From JBGSOV01 sp964558715 (GTDB taxonomy: Bacteria; Patescibacteriota; Gracilibacteria; CAIRYL01; GCA-016699755): a DNA stretch of 41,091 nucleotides. The stretch lies in contig CAZLFD010000008.1 in assembly GCA_964558715.1 (NCBI GenBank), forward strand, positions 1 through 41,091. Reading direction: 5' to 3'. The notes under the pieces are model-generated. The model was not told the DNA's origin, ran no database searches, and saw only the letters and a list, made by a program, of their open reading frames with translations. Below are positions 15,278 to 23,571 of the stretch, in pieces. The position numbers were made by a program, and so were the translations under genes. Within the stretch, counting starts at the first letter, position 1. Every line of letters starts with the position of its first letter.

Positions 15278-15907
15278 ATGACCGACTTTGGCCAAATACC
15301 AAACTCCGGGCAAGCGCCAAGTGGCAACATTCAGCCGCAACCAAATGCGGCAGGGCAGATCCATATTGGTTCAATAACACCACCGGGCGCACAAGCGCCC
15401 CAGCCACCGGTGCAACCCCAAGTGCCTGCCCAACCACCACAAGCGCCAGTAAAAATCCAGCCCCCAACTCAACAAGCTGCACCTCCTGTTGCGCCACCAC
15501 AGCAAACACCTCCACCCACACAAGCAAACCAAACCAATCAACGGCCCACACATCGTGATGAACCCTGGAAGACGCTTCCGCCAGATCAATGTGCCTACCG
15601 CAAAGACGGCAAATGCATTGGCGCAGATGAGTGCTTACGCAAGTGTGATAGTTGGGGGCAGCTACGCGCAATCAACAAGTATAATTTTAGCGAGCGCTAC
15701 GCGGTTAGCAAAAGCCCGAAAGAAGCACATATTTTCTTTCGCGCACGCAAACTGATGGAAGTGGAAGACGAAGGGCAAGACAAAAAACTCGATATGTTCG
15801 TGCGCCGCTGTAGAGAATGCGCCTACCACAAAGTGCTGGATGATTGGGATGATCCAGATCTAGAAGAGGATGGAGACGGCCAGACCGGTTGGTCAAGCCT
15901 CGTTTAA
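15278..15907 (+). CDS. Hypothetical Pro/Gln-rich protein with C-terminal Cys cluster
   Basis: I do not recognise this 209-aa protein. Residues 1-95 are low-complexity and rich in Pro, Gln, Ala, without a signal peptide or membrane helix. The C-terminal half is a folded-looking domain with clustered cysteines. CAYRKDGKCIGADECLRKC gives C-x7-C-x5-C-x3-C, and CRECAYHK comes about 60 residues later; six cysteines plus His could bind Zn or an iron-sulfur cluster. The tail is acidic. ATG 15278 was chosen from the nearby extended -10 box. Its stop codon overlaps the stop of the convergent uppP gene by three bases. Confidence 0.7.
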   Translation: MTDFGQIPNSGQAPSGNIQPQPNAAGQIHIGSITPPGAQAPQPPVQPQVPAQPPQAPVKIQPPTQQAAPPVAPPQQTPPPTQANQTNQRPTHRDEPWKTLPPDQCAYRKDGKCIGADECLRKCDSWGQLRAINKYNFSERYAVSKSPKEAHIFFRARKLMEVEDEGQDKKLDMFVRRCRECAYHKVLDDWDDPDLEEDGDGQTGWSSLV

Positions 15908-16695
15908 AGCTGGTCAAAAAGCAGAAGTAGAAATCCACTACAGATGAGATAGATTGCGAAAGTACGCAGGCTGTATTTGCGGAAAAAAATAAGCAGAAAG
16001 CGCGCCGTTAAGTATCCGATGATTGCAGAAGCACCAAAGGCAATACAAGCGGGTAGAAAATCAGGAAGCGTAACTGCTACGGGATTTTTGAGGAATCGAG
16101 CGACGAATAAGGTGACGACTCCTGCAGTGATCGGAATACCCAGAAAAAAGGAAAAACGTACTGCCTCGGCGCGTTCAGTACCAGCCAGCATTGCGCCCGC
16201 CATGGTAATGCCCGAACGGGAGACACCCGGCAGCAAAGCAAGTACCTGAAACAGACCGGCAAGCAGTGCCGCCTTCCATCCGGTTTGTGTGGATTTTTTT
16301 TGCGGCCACTTTTCTACGAATAGAAATAGGGATCCTGTGAACAAAAAGGAGATTGCCACTGCCGAAACACTGCGAAAGGCCGAAAAGAGATCTTCAAAGA
16401 AAAACCCTGCAAGCGCCGCGGGAATAGTCGCTGCGATCAGCATCAGAACAAAGCGGACGTCCTCATGTTTTTCCTGAGCAAAAGGAATCAAGAGGATGGT
16501 AATGATCTCTTTACGAAATAGAATAACGGTCGCGAGCAGAGTACCGCCATGCAACAAGGCATCAAAAGCAATCAGCTCTTCGGCGGGCAAGCCAAAAAAG
16601 TGTTGTGCTAAAACCAGGTGCCCCGAACTGCTGATGGGCAAGAACTCCGTGATTCCCTGAAAAACGCCAAGCAGCAATGCTTCAATCAGGCTCAT
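15904..16695 (-). CDS. uppP: Undecaprenyl-diphosphatase UppP (BacA)
   Basis: This 263-aa multi-pass membrane enzyme dephosphorylates undecaprenyl diphosphate to recycle the lipid carrier for peptidoglycan and other envelope polymers. It also gives bacitracin tolerance in other bacteria. Signature regions are GVFQGITEFLPISSSGHLVLA near residues 10-30 (catalytic Glu and Ser-rich loop) and LLPGVSRSGITMAGAML near 150-170 (PGxSRSG). About eight hydrophobic helices fit the family. ATG at 16695 overlaps the stop of the upstream VTT-protein gene as ATGA, so translation is probably coupled. Confidence 0.95.
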   Translation of the reverse strand: MSLIEALLLGVFQGITEFLPISSSGHLVLAQHFFGLPAEELIAFDALLHGGTLLATVILFRKEIITILLIPFAQEKHEDVRFVLMLIAATIPAALAGFFFEDLFSAFRSVSAVAISFLFTGSLFLFVEKWPQKKSTQTGWKAALLAGLFQVLALLPGVSRSGITMAGAMLAGTERAEAVRFSFFLGIPITAGVVTLFVARFLKNPVAVTLPDFLPACIAFGASAIIGYLTARFLLIFFRKYSLRTFAIYLICSGFLLLLFDQL

Positions 16696-17168
16696 GCGAT
16701 CATCCAATTGAGAAAATCCCATCCATAATAAATAACGCCGATGGCAATAAGAAAATGGAGTACACGCCCCACAATCGCCGCCGCCATAAAGCGCCAAAAG
16801 CGCATCTCAAAAATACCGCCCGCCCACGCCGCTACTTTAAACGGCAAAAAGGTAAAGGCCATTATAAACACACCGATCTCACCCCATTTTTGAAAATATT
16901 GCTCCGCTTTATCGATACGTTTTTGGCCGAACAAGCGGACTGTGAGCGGATGCCCCAGTTTTTTGCCCAGATAAAAACCAACCACGGCACCAAGCAAATT
17001 CGAGAGCACAACGATAAAAAACGATGGCCATAGCGGAAACCCGTTGAGCACGGCAAACCCGAGAATCGGGCTGATGGGAATGGGGTTGATAAACGCTTCG
17101 GTAAACGAAAATACCGCCAAGCCGAAGAGGCCATATGCTGCTACGAACTCTTTCCCGATATCGACCAA
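16692..17168 (-). CDS. VTT/DedA-type small membrane protein (YqaA-like)
   Basis: This 158-aa membrane protein has about four hydrophobic helices. The VTT (SNARE-associated, PF09335-type) features are GFPLWPSFFIVVLSNLLGAVVGFYLGKKLG around residues 44-73 and a second half with FLPFKVAAWAGGIFEMRFWRF. Relatives are implicated in membrane homeostasis, and some DedA-family proteins flip undecaprenyl phosphate. The ATGA overlap with uppP therefore suggests a lipid-carrier recycling pair, which is inference. The start is a TTG at 17168; no ATG near the family N-terminus is available. Confidence 0.8.
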   Translation of the reverse strand: MVDIGKEFVAAYGLFGLAVFSFTEAFINPIPISPILGFAVLNGFPLWPSFFIVVLSNLLGAVVGFYLGKKLGHPLTVRLFGQKRIDKAEQYFQKWGEIGVFIMAFTFLPFKVAAWAGGIFEMRFWRFMAAAIVGRVLHFLIAIGVIYYGWDFLNWMIA

Positions 17169-17185
17169 AGGTTCGAGGATATTGC

Positions 17186-17210
17186 GTGAAAAATCCGCAC
17201 TATTGTGCGG
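17186..17210 (-). terminator. Hairpin terminator on the minus strand
   Basis: Read on the minus strand, CCGCAC-AATA-GTGCGG (17210-17195) is followed by ATTTTT. It could end the fumarase transcript before the VTT-uppP pair, though it lies about 270 nt beyond the fumarase stop. Confidence 0.5.
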
Positions 17211-17478
17211 GGAAAATGAGGAAGGGTCAATCTAATAACCACCCCAACCCGCTGCGTCGATATGGTGCCTCAGATAGCTAGTGATTTGGCGGTGCATGAA
17301 ATCGGTGCCCAGCTCGACCCACCCCCGTTCCCCTTTTGCTTTAGATACTCAATAGTGCCTTCGACTCACTCTAATATGATATATAGTTCTCCTGCACTTA
17401 GTTGATAATGGATATACGTAAACTGCCCAAATACTTGAAAAGTCTGATTAAGAAAAAACCGAGCCTCACGATCAACCA
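17211..17478. other. Spacer without recognised gene
   Basis: About 270 nt between the minus-strand terminator hairpin and the fumarase stop. No convincing gene, tRNA or repeat is seen; it has a C-rich patch (about 17310-17340) and an A+T-rich patch. Confidence 0.5.
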
Positions 17479-18321
17479 TCAAAGACAGCCTTCTGCCACT
17501 CGTGCTGAATGGCATTGAAAGTTGACCGCTACGGGCAGAGAGGCGATGTGCGTGGGGCGCGATTCGACGTGTACGGCAAGCACCGTTTTTGTTCCGCCTA
17601 AGCCCAGTGCGCCAATATCGAGTGCTTCGATTTGAGTGGCAATTTCTTGCTCTAGTTCAGCATATTGTGGATTCATGTTCGGTTCTCCGAGCGGACGGAG
17701 TAAGGCCTCTTTGGCGATTTCGGCGACACTATCAAAACTGCCGCCAATGCCAATACCAAGCAGCCACGGGGGGCAACTGGCGCCTCCGGCGACTTGCGCC
17801 GCATCAAGCACGGTTTGAATCACCCCCTCACGGCCATCGACTGGGCGCAGCATCTTGACGACAGATTTGTTTTCAGCCCCACCGCCTTTTGGCAAAAAAC
17901 GCAGCGTGAGAGTGTTGCCTGCAACATGCTTGATGTGGACGATCGGCGGGCAATTGTTTCCGGTATTCTTGCGGTTAAGGAGTGGGTCATCCACCATACT
18001 CGCCCGCAGAAAATGTTTTTTGTACGCACTGTCTACCGCTCTTTCGAGTAGTATTGGCAAGGGCTCGTCGAGCTGCACCTCGTGCCCAAGCTCCACAAAA
18101 AATACGGCTGTGCCTGTATCTTGGCAAAGTGGAAGCTTTTCTGCTGTAGCGATGGCTGTATTTTGTACCAGATCTGATAAAACGGATTTGGCCGCCCCAT
18201 TTTTTTCGGTTTCAGCAAACGCTTGTAGTTTTTGGGTGACTCGCGGCGGCAAGTGAAAATTCGCTTTTTCAATGAGCGATTCGGCAAGGGCGATGATTTT
18301 TTCTGCAGCTATCTGCTTCAC
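17479..18321 (-). CDS. Class I fumarate hydratase, alpha (N-terminal) subunit-like
   Basis: This 280-aa protein fits the alpha subunit of oxygen-sensitive [4Fe-4S] fumarases/tartrate dehydratases, which interconvert fumarate and malate. Visible motifs are PLCQDTGTAVFF (first Cys), NTGNNCPPIVH (second Cys), PKGGGAENKS, GGASCPPWLLGIGIGGSFD (third Cys) and LGLGGTKTVLAVHVE near the C-terminus. The two-subunit enzyme needs a beta subunit that is normally the next gene, but none is here. GTG 18321 is chosen because it gives the family N-terminus (VKQIAAEKI) and lies just downstream of a TATGAT -10-like box; an ATG at 18345 is the alternative. No other TCA-cycle gene is nearby. Confidence 0.9.
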   Translation of the reverse strand: MKQIAAEKIIALAESLIEKANFHLPPRVTQKLQAFAETEKNGAAKSVLSDLVQNTAIATAEKLPLCQDTGTAVFFVELGHEVQLDEPLPILLERAVDSAYKKHFLRASMVDDPLLNRKNTGNNCPPIVHIKHVAGNTLTLRFLPKGGGAENKSVVKMLRPVDGREGVIQTVLDAAQVAGGASCPPWLLGIGIGGSFDSVAEIAKEALLRPLGEPNMNPQYAELEQEIATQIEALDIGALGLGGTKTVLAVHVESRPTHIASLPVAVNFQCHSARVAEGCL

Positions 18322-18491
18322 GTGAATCAAAATCGCCCAAATCATACCGCATATCAGCAAAAAATGCTTCCAGCTTTTTGAGCAGCACCATTTTTCTTTA
18401 CTCTGGCAAGTGAAAGTAGTTGCTTTTCATTGAAAGGAGTTTTTATAGTCAAACCCTTTGCTGGCAAATTTTTGCCGCCACAGATAAACGT

Positions 18492-19499
18492 ATGGCAACC
18501 GCTACTCAAGAAAAACCACGCACGGCTCAGAAAAAGCTCTTCTTTCGCAAAAAAGATGCCGCCCAAATAGGGAAAGCGGTAGAAAATGCGAAAAAAATCG
18601 CTCTTATTTCACATCGTAACCCCGATGGCGATACCACCGGAGCAGGGCTCGGCTTGCGCGATATTCTGCAGCGACAAGGCAAGTATATCGAGAATGTTTG
18701 TATCGACCCGATTCCGCTTTCATTCCGCTTTTTACCGGATGTTTCATTATATAAAACCGATTTTGAGCCCAGAGATTTCGACCTCACCATAGCCGTCGAT
18801 GCGGCTGCAAGGCACCAAACAGGATTACATGAGCTGAAGCCAGAACTTTTCGCCGGCAAATATCCCTTTATCAATATCGACCATCACATTTCAAATGAAA
18901 TGTTTGGTACGGTGAACCTGATCGAATCAGAAGCCTGTAGTACCACCGCCGTGCTGTGGAAGCTGTGCGAACATTTAGATTGGAAGGTGTCGCCCAGTGC
19001 GGCTACCTGTCTGCTCAATGGATTGTTGACCGACACCGGCTCATTGCAGCATAGCAATGCGACCCCTGAAGCCCTCCGTATTGCGGCCAAACTGCTCACA
19101 GCGGGGGCAGATTTACAATCGATTCGTAAATATGTCTTTTGCAGCACTCCGGTGCCTACCATGAAACTGTGGGGGAGGATTCTTGAGCGCATCGAATTAA
19201 GCAGTCAGCAAATCGTCACTTCTATTGTAAATGAGCGAGATTTTGCGGTAACCGGGGCCGACCCTAAAGACGCTTCGGGGGCGATTGACTTTTTGAATAT
19301 GGTGCCAGATGCCAAGTACGCTATGCTCCTGACCGAACGCGAAGGGAAAGTAAAAGGTAGTCTGCGCACTCAGCAAGAAGCCGTAAATGTTTCTGATATC
19401 GCCGCCAAATTCGGTGGAGGAGGTCACATCAAAGCAGCGGGTTTCTCGGTACCGGGGCATTTGCAAGTCGAACGGCGTTTTAAAATCGTCAAAGGGTAG
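18492..19499 (+). CDS. DHH-family phosphoesterase, NrnA-like
   Basis: This 335-aa protein is a DHH/DHHA1 phosphoesterase of the NrnA type (oligoribonuclease and/or 3'-phosphoadenosine 5'-phosphate phosphatase; some relatives degrade cyclic dinucleotides). Metal-binding motifs are visible in order: ISHRNPDGDTTGAG (about 36-49), a VDAAA motif (about 104), NIDHHISN (about 133-140) and a DTGS segment (about 195). DHHA1 is seen at FGGGGHIKAAGF near residue 310. Residues 1-25 are a basic extension. ATG 18492 was preferred over a longer frame beginning at 18420. It is divergent from the fumarase gene. The exact substrate is undetermined. Confidence 0.9.
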   Translation: MATATQEKPRTAQKKLFFRKKDAAQIGKAVENAKKIALISHRNPDGDTTGAGLGLRDILQRQGKYIENVCIDPIPLSFRFLPDVSLYKTDFEPRDFDLTIAVDAAARHQTGLHELKPELFAGKYPFINIDHHISNEMFGTVNLIESEACSTTAVLWKLCEHLDWKVSPSAATCLLNGLLTDTGSLQHSNATPEALRIAAKLLTAGADLQSIRKYVFCSTPVPTMKLWGRILERIELSSQQIVTSIVNERDFAVTGADPKDASGAIDFLNMVPDAKYAMLLTEREGKVKGSLRTQQEAVNVSDIAAKFGGGGHIKAAGFSVPGHLQVERRFKIVKG

Positions 19500-19728
19500 T
19501 CGAGATGCTCTTATGCGAAGCTATGTAAACAGAGGGCAAAACCTAGTTCTACGAAAATGAATTCATGAGCGATTTCAACACATTTTGGCAGAAGGGCAGA
19601 GTTTTGCTTATTTTGAGATAGGGCAATACATTATGAGTTGCTGATAAGGCTTCAGCTACAATTTATTCAGCGTTATAATTGACCCCAAGCTACTTCATGA
19701 TTTATTTCAAACAATCTCTCCGCTTTCC

Positions 19729-20020
19729 ATGGATAAAAAATCTCTTACTTTCCGTACCGAATCTCCATTTACGCTCGGTGCGATGTTTTTTTTGTGTGCT
19801 TTTTTTGCTCTCAGCATAGTGCTGATGCCGCAACAAGTGATGGCGCAAAGTTCAATAGCTCAAGTCGCCGTCGGGTCTGATCATGCCTGTGCCCTTAAAT
19901 AACAACGGAACAGTACTGCTGGGGGGCAGGTACTTTGGACAGCTCGGCAACGGCAATTTCACCGACAGCCTGTCTCTTGCTTTTATATCTGGACTTACAG
20001 ATGCTATCAAGATCAGTTAG
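19729..20020 (+). pseudogene. Broken RCC1-repeat secreted protein gene
   Basis: ATG 19729 opens a frame of 57 codons (stop at 19902) encoding a signal peptide (hydrophobic core around residues 17-33, cleavage near VMAQ) and the start of an RCC1-type repeat, VAVGSDHACALK. Immediately after the stop, a frame shifted by one base continues the repeat: NNGTV, then FGQLGNGNFTDS and SGLTDAIKIS, ending at 20020. The CWGAG core is readable only in yet another frame around 19915-19935. So at least two to three frameshifts and a premature end are needed to explain it. RCC1-like beta-propellers are usually long surface or secreted proteins; only about one repeat remains. Sequencing error could explain one shift but not the truncation. 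Confidence 0.8.
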
Positions 20021-20045
20021 GGGGTAGTTATTCCTTGCGACTTGA

Positions 20046-20423
20046 CTACGATGCACCGGCAAATTGGCCTGCACCAGTAATAACACGAACGATCGCGTAT
20101 GAAAGCATAATCACAAGTATACCGATTGCAGCCCAGAGGATGATTTTCTTTCCTTTATTGATCTGTTCTTCTTCGCCCTGGCCGGTTACGAGAAGTACAC
20201 CGGCATAGATGATCATCACGACGGCGATCAGCCCCAAAAATCCTAGAAAGTAGTTGATAAAGTCGACGATTGCACCGCGCAGTTCTTGGTCTACCGCACC
20301 GGCATATTTATCGTCATCTTGCAAATATGGGTTTTGTGCAAGGGCAGATGTCACCGGAACAGCAAATGCCATTGCAAGGGTAACAAAAGAGGATGTCAGT
20401 CGTTTCATGGGCTGTTTTACCAT
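20046..20423 (-). CDS. T4SS-type pilin-like small membrane protein
   Basis: This 125-aa protein has an N-terminal signal peptide (to about ALAQ, residue 29), a short charged segment, then two hydrophobic helices (about 55-77 and 92-114). They are separated by a loop with GQGEEEQINKGKK. This layout matches VirB2/TrbC-like pilins and the small T4SS_pilin family common in CPR genomes, which may form conjugation-like pili or membrane channels. No other secretion gene is nearby. Starts at 20423 (MVKQP) and 20408 (MKRLT) are both possible; 20423 lies about 12 nt from the -10 box. Confidence 0.75.
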   Translation of the reverse strand: MVKQPMKRLTSSFVTLAMAFAVPVTSALAQNPYLQDDDKYAGAVDQELRGAIVDFINYFLGFLGLIAVVMIIYAGVLLVTGQGEEEQINKGKKIILWAAIGILVIMLSYAIVRVITGAGQFAGAS

Positions 20424-20434
20424 ATATCTTTGGT

Positions 20435-20464
20435 ATTCTAGCACAGAGTGGCATTCTCTTGCAA
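20435..20464 (-). promoter_or_regulatory. Promoter of pilin-like gene
   Basis: On the minus strand, TTGCAA (20464-20459) and TAGAAT (20440-20435) are separated by 18 nt. The predicted transcription start gives a leader of only a few nt before ATG 20423. Confidence 0.55.
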
Positions 20465-20570
20465 AAAAATACTCTGTTCTGCTGTTTTCAAATAAAAAAA
20501 AAGTGCTAAAATAAATGTAACACTCTTGTTTGGTTCGCTATATGAGGACAAAAACTTTCAGTGTCAACGA

Positions 20571-20762
20571 CTATGCTATTTCGGCAAGCGCAGCTTGAAT
20601 CACTTCTTGTCTCTCGACCTGCAAAGCGTGTGCCTTAGCTTTATTACGCTTACGCGCATGAGAAGTGGTAGGGCGGCGTGAGCCGGCGCCAACAAGGCAG
20701 TGTTGTTTTGAGCTTGAACGGTTTGACATCTCTGAGTTAAAAACAGCCGATGTATTATCCAT
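20571..20762 (-). CDS. Small basic hypothetical protein
   Basis: This 63-residue frame starts 16 nt after the stop of the glycosyltransferase gene, with the same orientation. It is rich in Ser, Arg, Lys and His (SRRPTTSHARKRNKAKAHA) and ends in an amphipathic Ala/Glu helix. I do not recognise it; its size and charge would suit a nucleic-acid-binding or ribosome-associated protein, but no family motif is visible. An internal ATG at 20729 would give 52 residues. Position and composition favour a real gene, but not strongly. Confidence 0.4.
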   Translation of the reverse strand: MDNTSAVFNSEMSNRSSSKQHCLVGAGSRRPTTSHARKRNKAKAHALQVERQEVIQAALAEIA

Positions 20763-20778
20763 ATCTTTTTATGGGTTT

Positions 20779-22266
20779 TCAAGTCTTTTTTCGGAACTTT
20801 TCAGTGACATTGAATTTCATCGATTTGCCGATTGCCAGCTGTGTTTGAGTGAAAAGTGCCGGCAAGCTGCCAAAGAAAATAGTAGATATTGGCAAAAGTA
20901 ACCACTGCAGAAACAATTTAAAATATCCGGTCTTCTTTGGAGGTGGTGGTGTGAGCAGAAAAGTGAGCGCCATCGAAACAACAATACCCACGAGCGCAAA
21001 GCGAAACAGCAGCGAGAGGAAGATGGCGACATGGCTGCCAAAAACCGTATCGGCAAACTGCGGATTCAGAAAACGGATATATGGAGTGATTACAGCTAAA
21101 AACACGGCAGCAGTCGCCCACATATAATGCCCTTCGACCATGCGAAAGTACTGCAAAAAAGTGCGAATTTTGGGCAGTTTGCGCCAGTTTTGGATGACGC
21201 CGAGGGTGAAATAGGCGATATCAGAGCTACCCCACGCCCAGCGCCTCAGTTGATTGAATTGGCTTTTGAGTGAGCGAAGGTAGGTGGTTCCTTCGGCAGC
21301 GTCTTGGTAAATAGGAAGAAAGACAGGAACTACGCGATAATCGCCGTTAAAATGAAGATAACTGCGCCAATATTGCCGACCATCTTCGACAATCGTCGTC
21401 TTGTCCCAAAAATCCATTTGAATCAAAGCAGACAGCGGTTGACAATGGCTCGAAAAATTCCGTAAGCGATCGGGCCGCCCAGCTTCGATCAAGTGCCAGT
21501 AGCCAGAAGCTAAAGCCATCATGCGGTTGATAGTCGGCACATTCCAGATGTTATTGAAAAAAAGTGGAATCGGCTGAAAGGCTTTTTGCTGCCGTTTTTC
21601 CGCTCGGCAGAATTCGTAGGTCAGGGCTTGCAGCAATTTAGGGTGCAACCGGTTGTCGGCATCCAAGGTTGTGACGAGCACTGTATCAAGGTCGATGCCA
21701 TCGCTTCGCAATATTGTGGTGACGTGCGCGGCGGCATAAGAGATGTTGGCGCCTTTGCCTGGTATTTCATCGGCCAAATCGGCAGGATGCTCGACCCAAA
21801 AGAAACGTCCGAACCGGTCTTTGAATTCAGCCTCCAATATTCGAGCATATTCCCGCCCGCGATCAGCGTCGCGGGCCTCTGTCGCCAGGCAACAATAGAC
21901 GTGTGCAGTATCAAAATCCGCATCGGCTATCGTCGCCATAGATTCGCGCAATACTTCGAGCGGCTCTTTATATGTGGGTAAAATGATCAGGTGAGACACT
22001 TCACTTGGCGTAATTCCGGCTCTTGGATTCATCAACGTTTGATTTTTGGCTTTCCAATCTATTTGGCACGCTTTCTTGTACTGGCAACTAGAATAGATGA
22101 GAAAGTAGGCGAATTCCATCGCCCGTAAAAACCACAAAAACACATAAAGCAACACGAATCCACTCACCACTTGGGGGAATCGACTAAACAGCACAAAAGG
22201 GAGGATAATCGTGCACCATGCCAAAACAGCCGGCAGGATTTCTAAAAGACGTTTAATGGCAATCAA
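20779..22266 (-). CDS. Processive GT2 glycosyltransferase, cellulose synthase-like
   Basis: This 495-aa membrane enzyme has two N-terminal helices (about 10-30, 33-58), a cytosolic GT-A catalytic domain and about four C-terminal helices (from 370). The processive GT2 signature is complete: PTYKEPLEV near 97, DAD at 202-204 (metal/UDP binding), ED at 294-295 in TIVEDG (TED-like catalytic base) and QLRRW at 339-343. Such enzymes polymerise or transfer sugars at the membrane (exopolysaccharide, glycolipid); the product is unknown. No PilZ domain or BcsB-like partner is seen. TTG 22266 is the likely start, 18 nt after the hydrolase stop. Confidence 0.88.
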   Translation of the reverse strand: MIAIKRLLEILPAVLAWCTIILPFVLFSRFPQVVSGFVLLYVFLWFLRAMEFAYFLIYSSCQYKKACQIDWKAKNQTLMNPRAGITPSEVSHLIILPTYKEPLEVLRESMATIADADFDTAHVYCCLATEARDADRGREYARILEAEFKDRFGRFFWVEHPADLADEIPGKGANISYAAAHVTTILRSDGIDLDTVLVTTLDADNRLHPKLLQALTYEFCRAEKRQQKAFQPIPLFFNNIWNVPTINRMMALASGYWHLIEAGRPDRLRNFSSHCQPLSALIQMDFWDKTTIVEDGRQYWRSYLHFNGDYRVVPVFLPIYQDAAEGTTYLRSLKSQFNQLRRWAWGSSDIAYFTLGVIQNWRKLPKIRTFLQYFRMVEGHYMWATAAVFLAVITPYIRFLNPQFADTVFGSHVAIFLSLLFRFALVGIVVSMALTFLLTPPPPKKTGYFKLFLQWLLLPISTIFFGSLPALFTQTQLAIGKSMKFNVTEKFRKKT

Positions 22267-22284
22267 AAAGAAAAATGGAATGAG

Positions 22285-23097
22285 CTATGACGAAGTTGTA
22301 CTAGTTTGTAAAAAATCATCGCGTACTTTAAACAAAAACTGGGGATTATCTTGCAGCGGAAACTGATTACTTTTTGGTATTTCTCGAATATCACACCCCT
22401 TTTGTCTGAGCCGTGGCAGGAAGGAAAAACCGTTGTTCTCAGATCCATATACATACAACTTGGGAATAGTGAGTGCTGCGTATCTTTCAACGAGATCCCC
22501 ATTCTCTGAATAGAAAAGAGGCGAAGGGCAGCAATCGTAAGAGGATTGCAAGGTTGGCAACACCTCTCGCGAGTTTGCATAAGGTTTAAGACGTGTATTC
22601 TCACTGGTATGTAAGCGCTGCAAAAAGCCGGGAAGTGTCTTACCTTGGAATTCATCAAAAGACACATCAGCAACGGCGGATGAGAAGTGACAATTCTCCA
22701 CGTGCAGGTTTCCCTCAATATCAACAAAAGCCGTTATTGACTGCAAATGCTTCTCAGCCAGCAATAATCCCACCAAGCCACCTAAGCTATGGCCAATCAG
22801 AACAATATCATCTCGTTTTAGCTCATTAATAAATCCGTGAGTAATATCGACCAGATCATTAACTTCCACTAATCGGGAATAATTCGAGCCCCCGTGACCC
22901 GGAAAATCAAATGCGACTAACGTGTAATCATCAAACTTTTCGTTTTTGGCGGCACTAAAAAAATCACCCTTCGAGCAGCCGAGTCCGTGCAGATAGAGCC
23001 AGGTTCGTTTTTTACCGGTTCGAATAAAATACTCAAGTTCGTGCACTCCTCCGTCATACGGAACATGTTGCTGGTGAGTCGAAACACCTTCTTCCAT
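22285..23097 (-). CDS. Alpha/beta hydrolase fold protein with altered His
   Basis: This 270-aa cytosolic protein has an alpha/beta hydrolase fold: LYLHGLGCSKGDF (about 34-46, oxyanion region), FDFPGHGGS (63-71) and the nucleophile elbow GHSLGG with Ser104. Acid candidates lie around YGSEN (217-221). At the site where the catalytic His is expected (before FPLQDNP), the sequence reads SNQFPLQDNP, with Gln245 in place of His. It could be inactive, use another His, or bind ligand only. It is first in a probable minus-strand unit with the GT2 gene and divergent from the V-ATPase operon. Confidence 0.8.
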   Translation of the reverse strand: MEEGVSTHQQHVPYDGGVHELEYFIRTGKKRTWLYLHGLGCSKGDFFSAAKNEKFDDYTLVAFDFPGHGGSNYSRLVEVNDLVDITHGFINELKRDDIVLIGHSLGGLVGLLLAEKHLQSITAFVDIEGNLHVENCHFSSAVADVSFDEFQGKTLPGFLQRLHTSENTRLKPYANSREVLPTLQSSYDCCPSPLFYSENGDLVERYAALTIPKLYVYGSENNGFSFLPRLRQKGCDIREIPKSNQFPLQDNPQFLFKVRDDFLQTSTTSS

Positions 23098-23181
23098 AAT
23101 CTGTTTGCTGCAAAAATATCAACGCATACTCTGTCACGAAACAAAAAGATGAGCAAGAACACAAAAAATTTGCAAAAATTA

Positions 23182-23210
23182 TTGACTCTTGGGGCATTCA
23201 TCTTCAAAAT
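23182..23210 (+). promoter_or_regulatory. Candidate promoter of V-type ATPase operon
   Basis: TTGACT (23182-23187), 17-nt spacer, CAAAAT (23205-23210), about 40 nt before ATG 23250. It lies in the 152-nt divergent spacer shared with the hydrolase gene. Confidence 0.55.
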
Positions 23211-23249
23211 ATCGTGGAAATTTTTCCAGACACGTTGACAACAGCTGTA

Positions 23250-23567
23250 ATGAACCCTCTTCAAGAAGTACTCGACGCCGAAAAAGAGGCTGCTCGCATT
23301 ATCTCTGAGGCAGAAAAAGAGGCGGCTCGCATCCGCGACACTGCAAAAGAAGAGCAAAACCGTATTCGTGAAGAAAAAGAGTCTGAAAAAAGTGAATCGA
23401 TCCGCACACAACTCGTGACCGAAAAAGAAAAGGCGCAAGCGCGTTTTCGCGAACAAATGGATGAGACCGATAAAATGGTAGATCAGTTGGTAGATATTAC
23501 CGCTAGCCACAAGCCAGCGGCTGTAGAAAAAGTCGTCAGTGGGTTCAACGATTTATTTGCTTCATAA
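23250..23567 (+). CDS. V-type ATPase peripheral-stalk subunit (G/H-like)
   Basis: This 105-aa protein is almost entirely one charged coiled-coil with repeating EAxKEAARI units (residues 8-75). That is typical of the G/H (NtpF-type) subunit, which pairs with subunit E to form the peripheral stalk of V/A-type ATPases. Identity rests on composition, size and position as the first gene of the operon. The start ATG 23250 is preferred over an upstream start at 23214. The subunit I gene begins 5 nt after its stop. Confidence 0.8.
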   Translation: MNPLQEVLDAEKEAARIISEAEKEAARIRDTAKEEQNRIREEKESEKSESIRTQLVTEKEKAQARFREQMDETDKMVDQLVDITASHKPAAVEKVVSGFNDLFAS

Positions 23568-23571
23568 ACAC

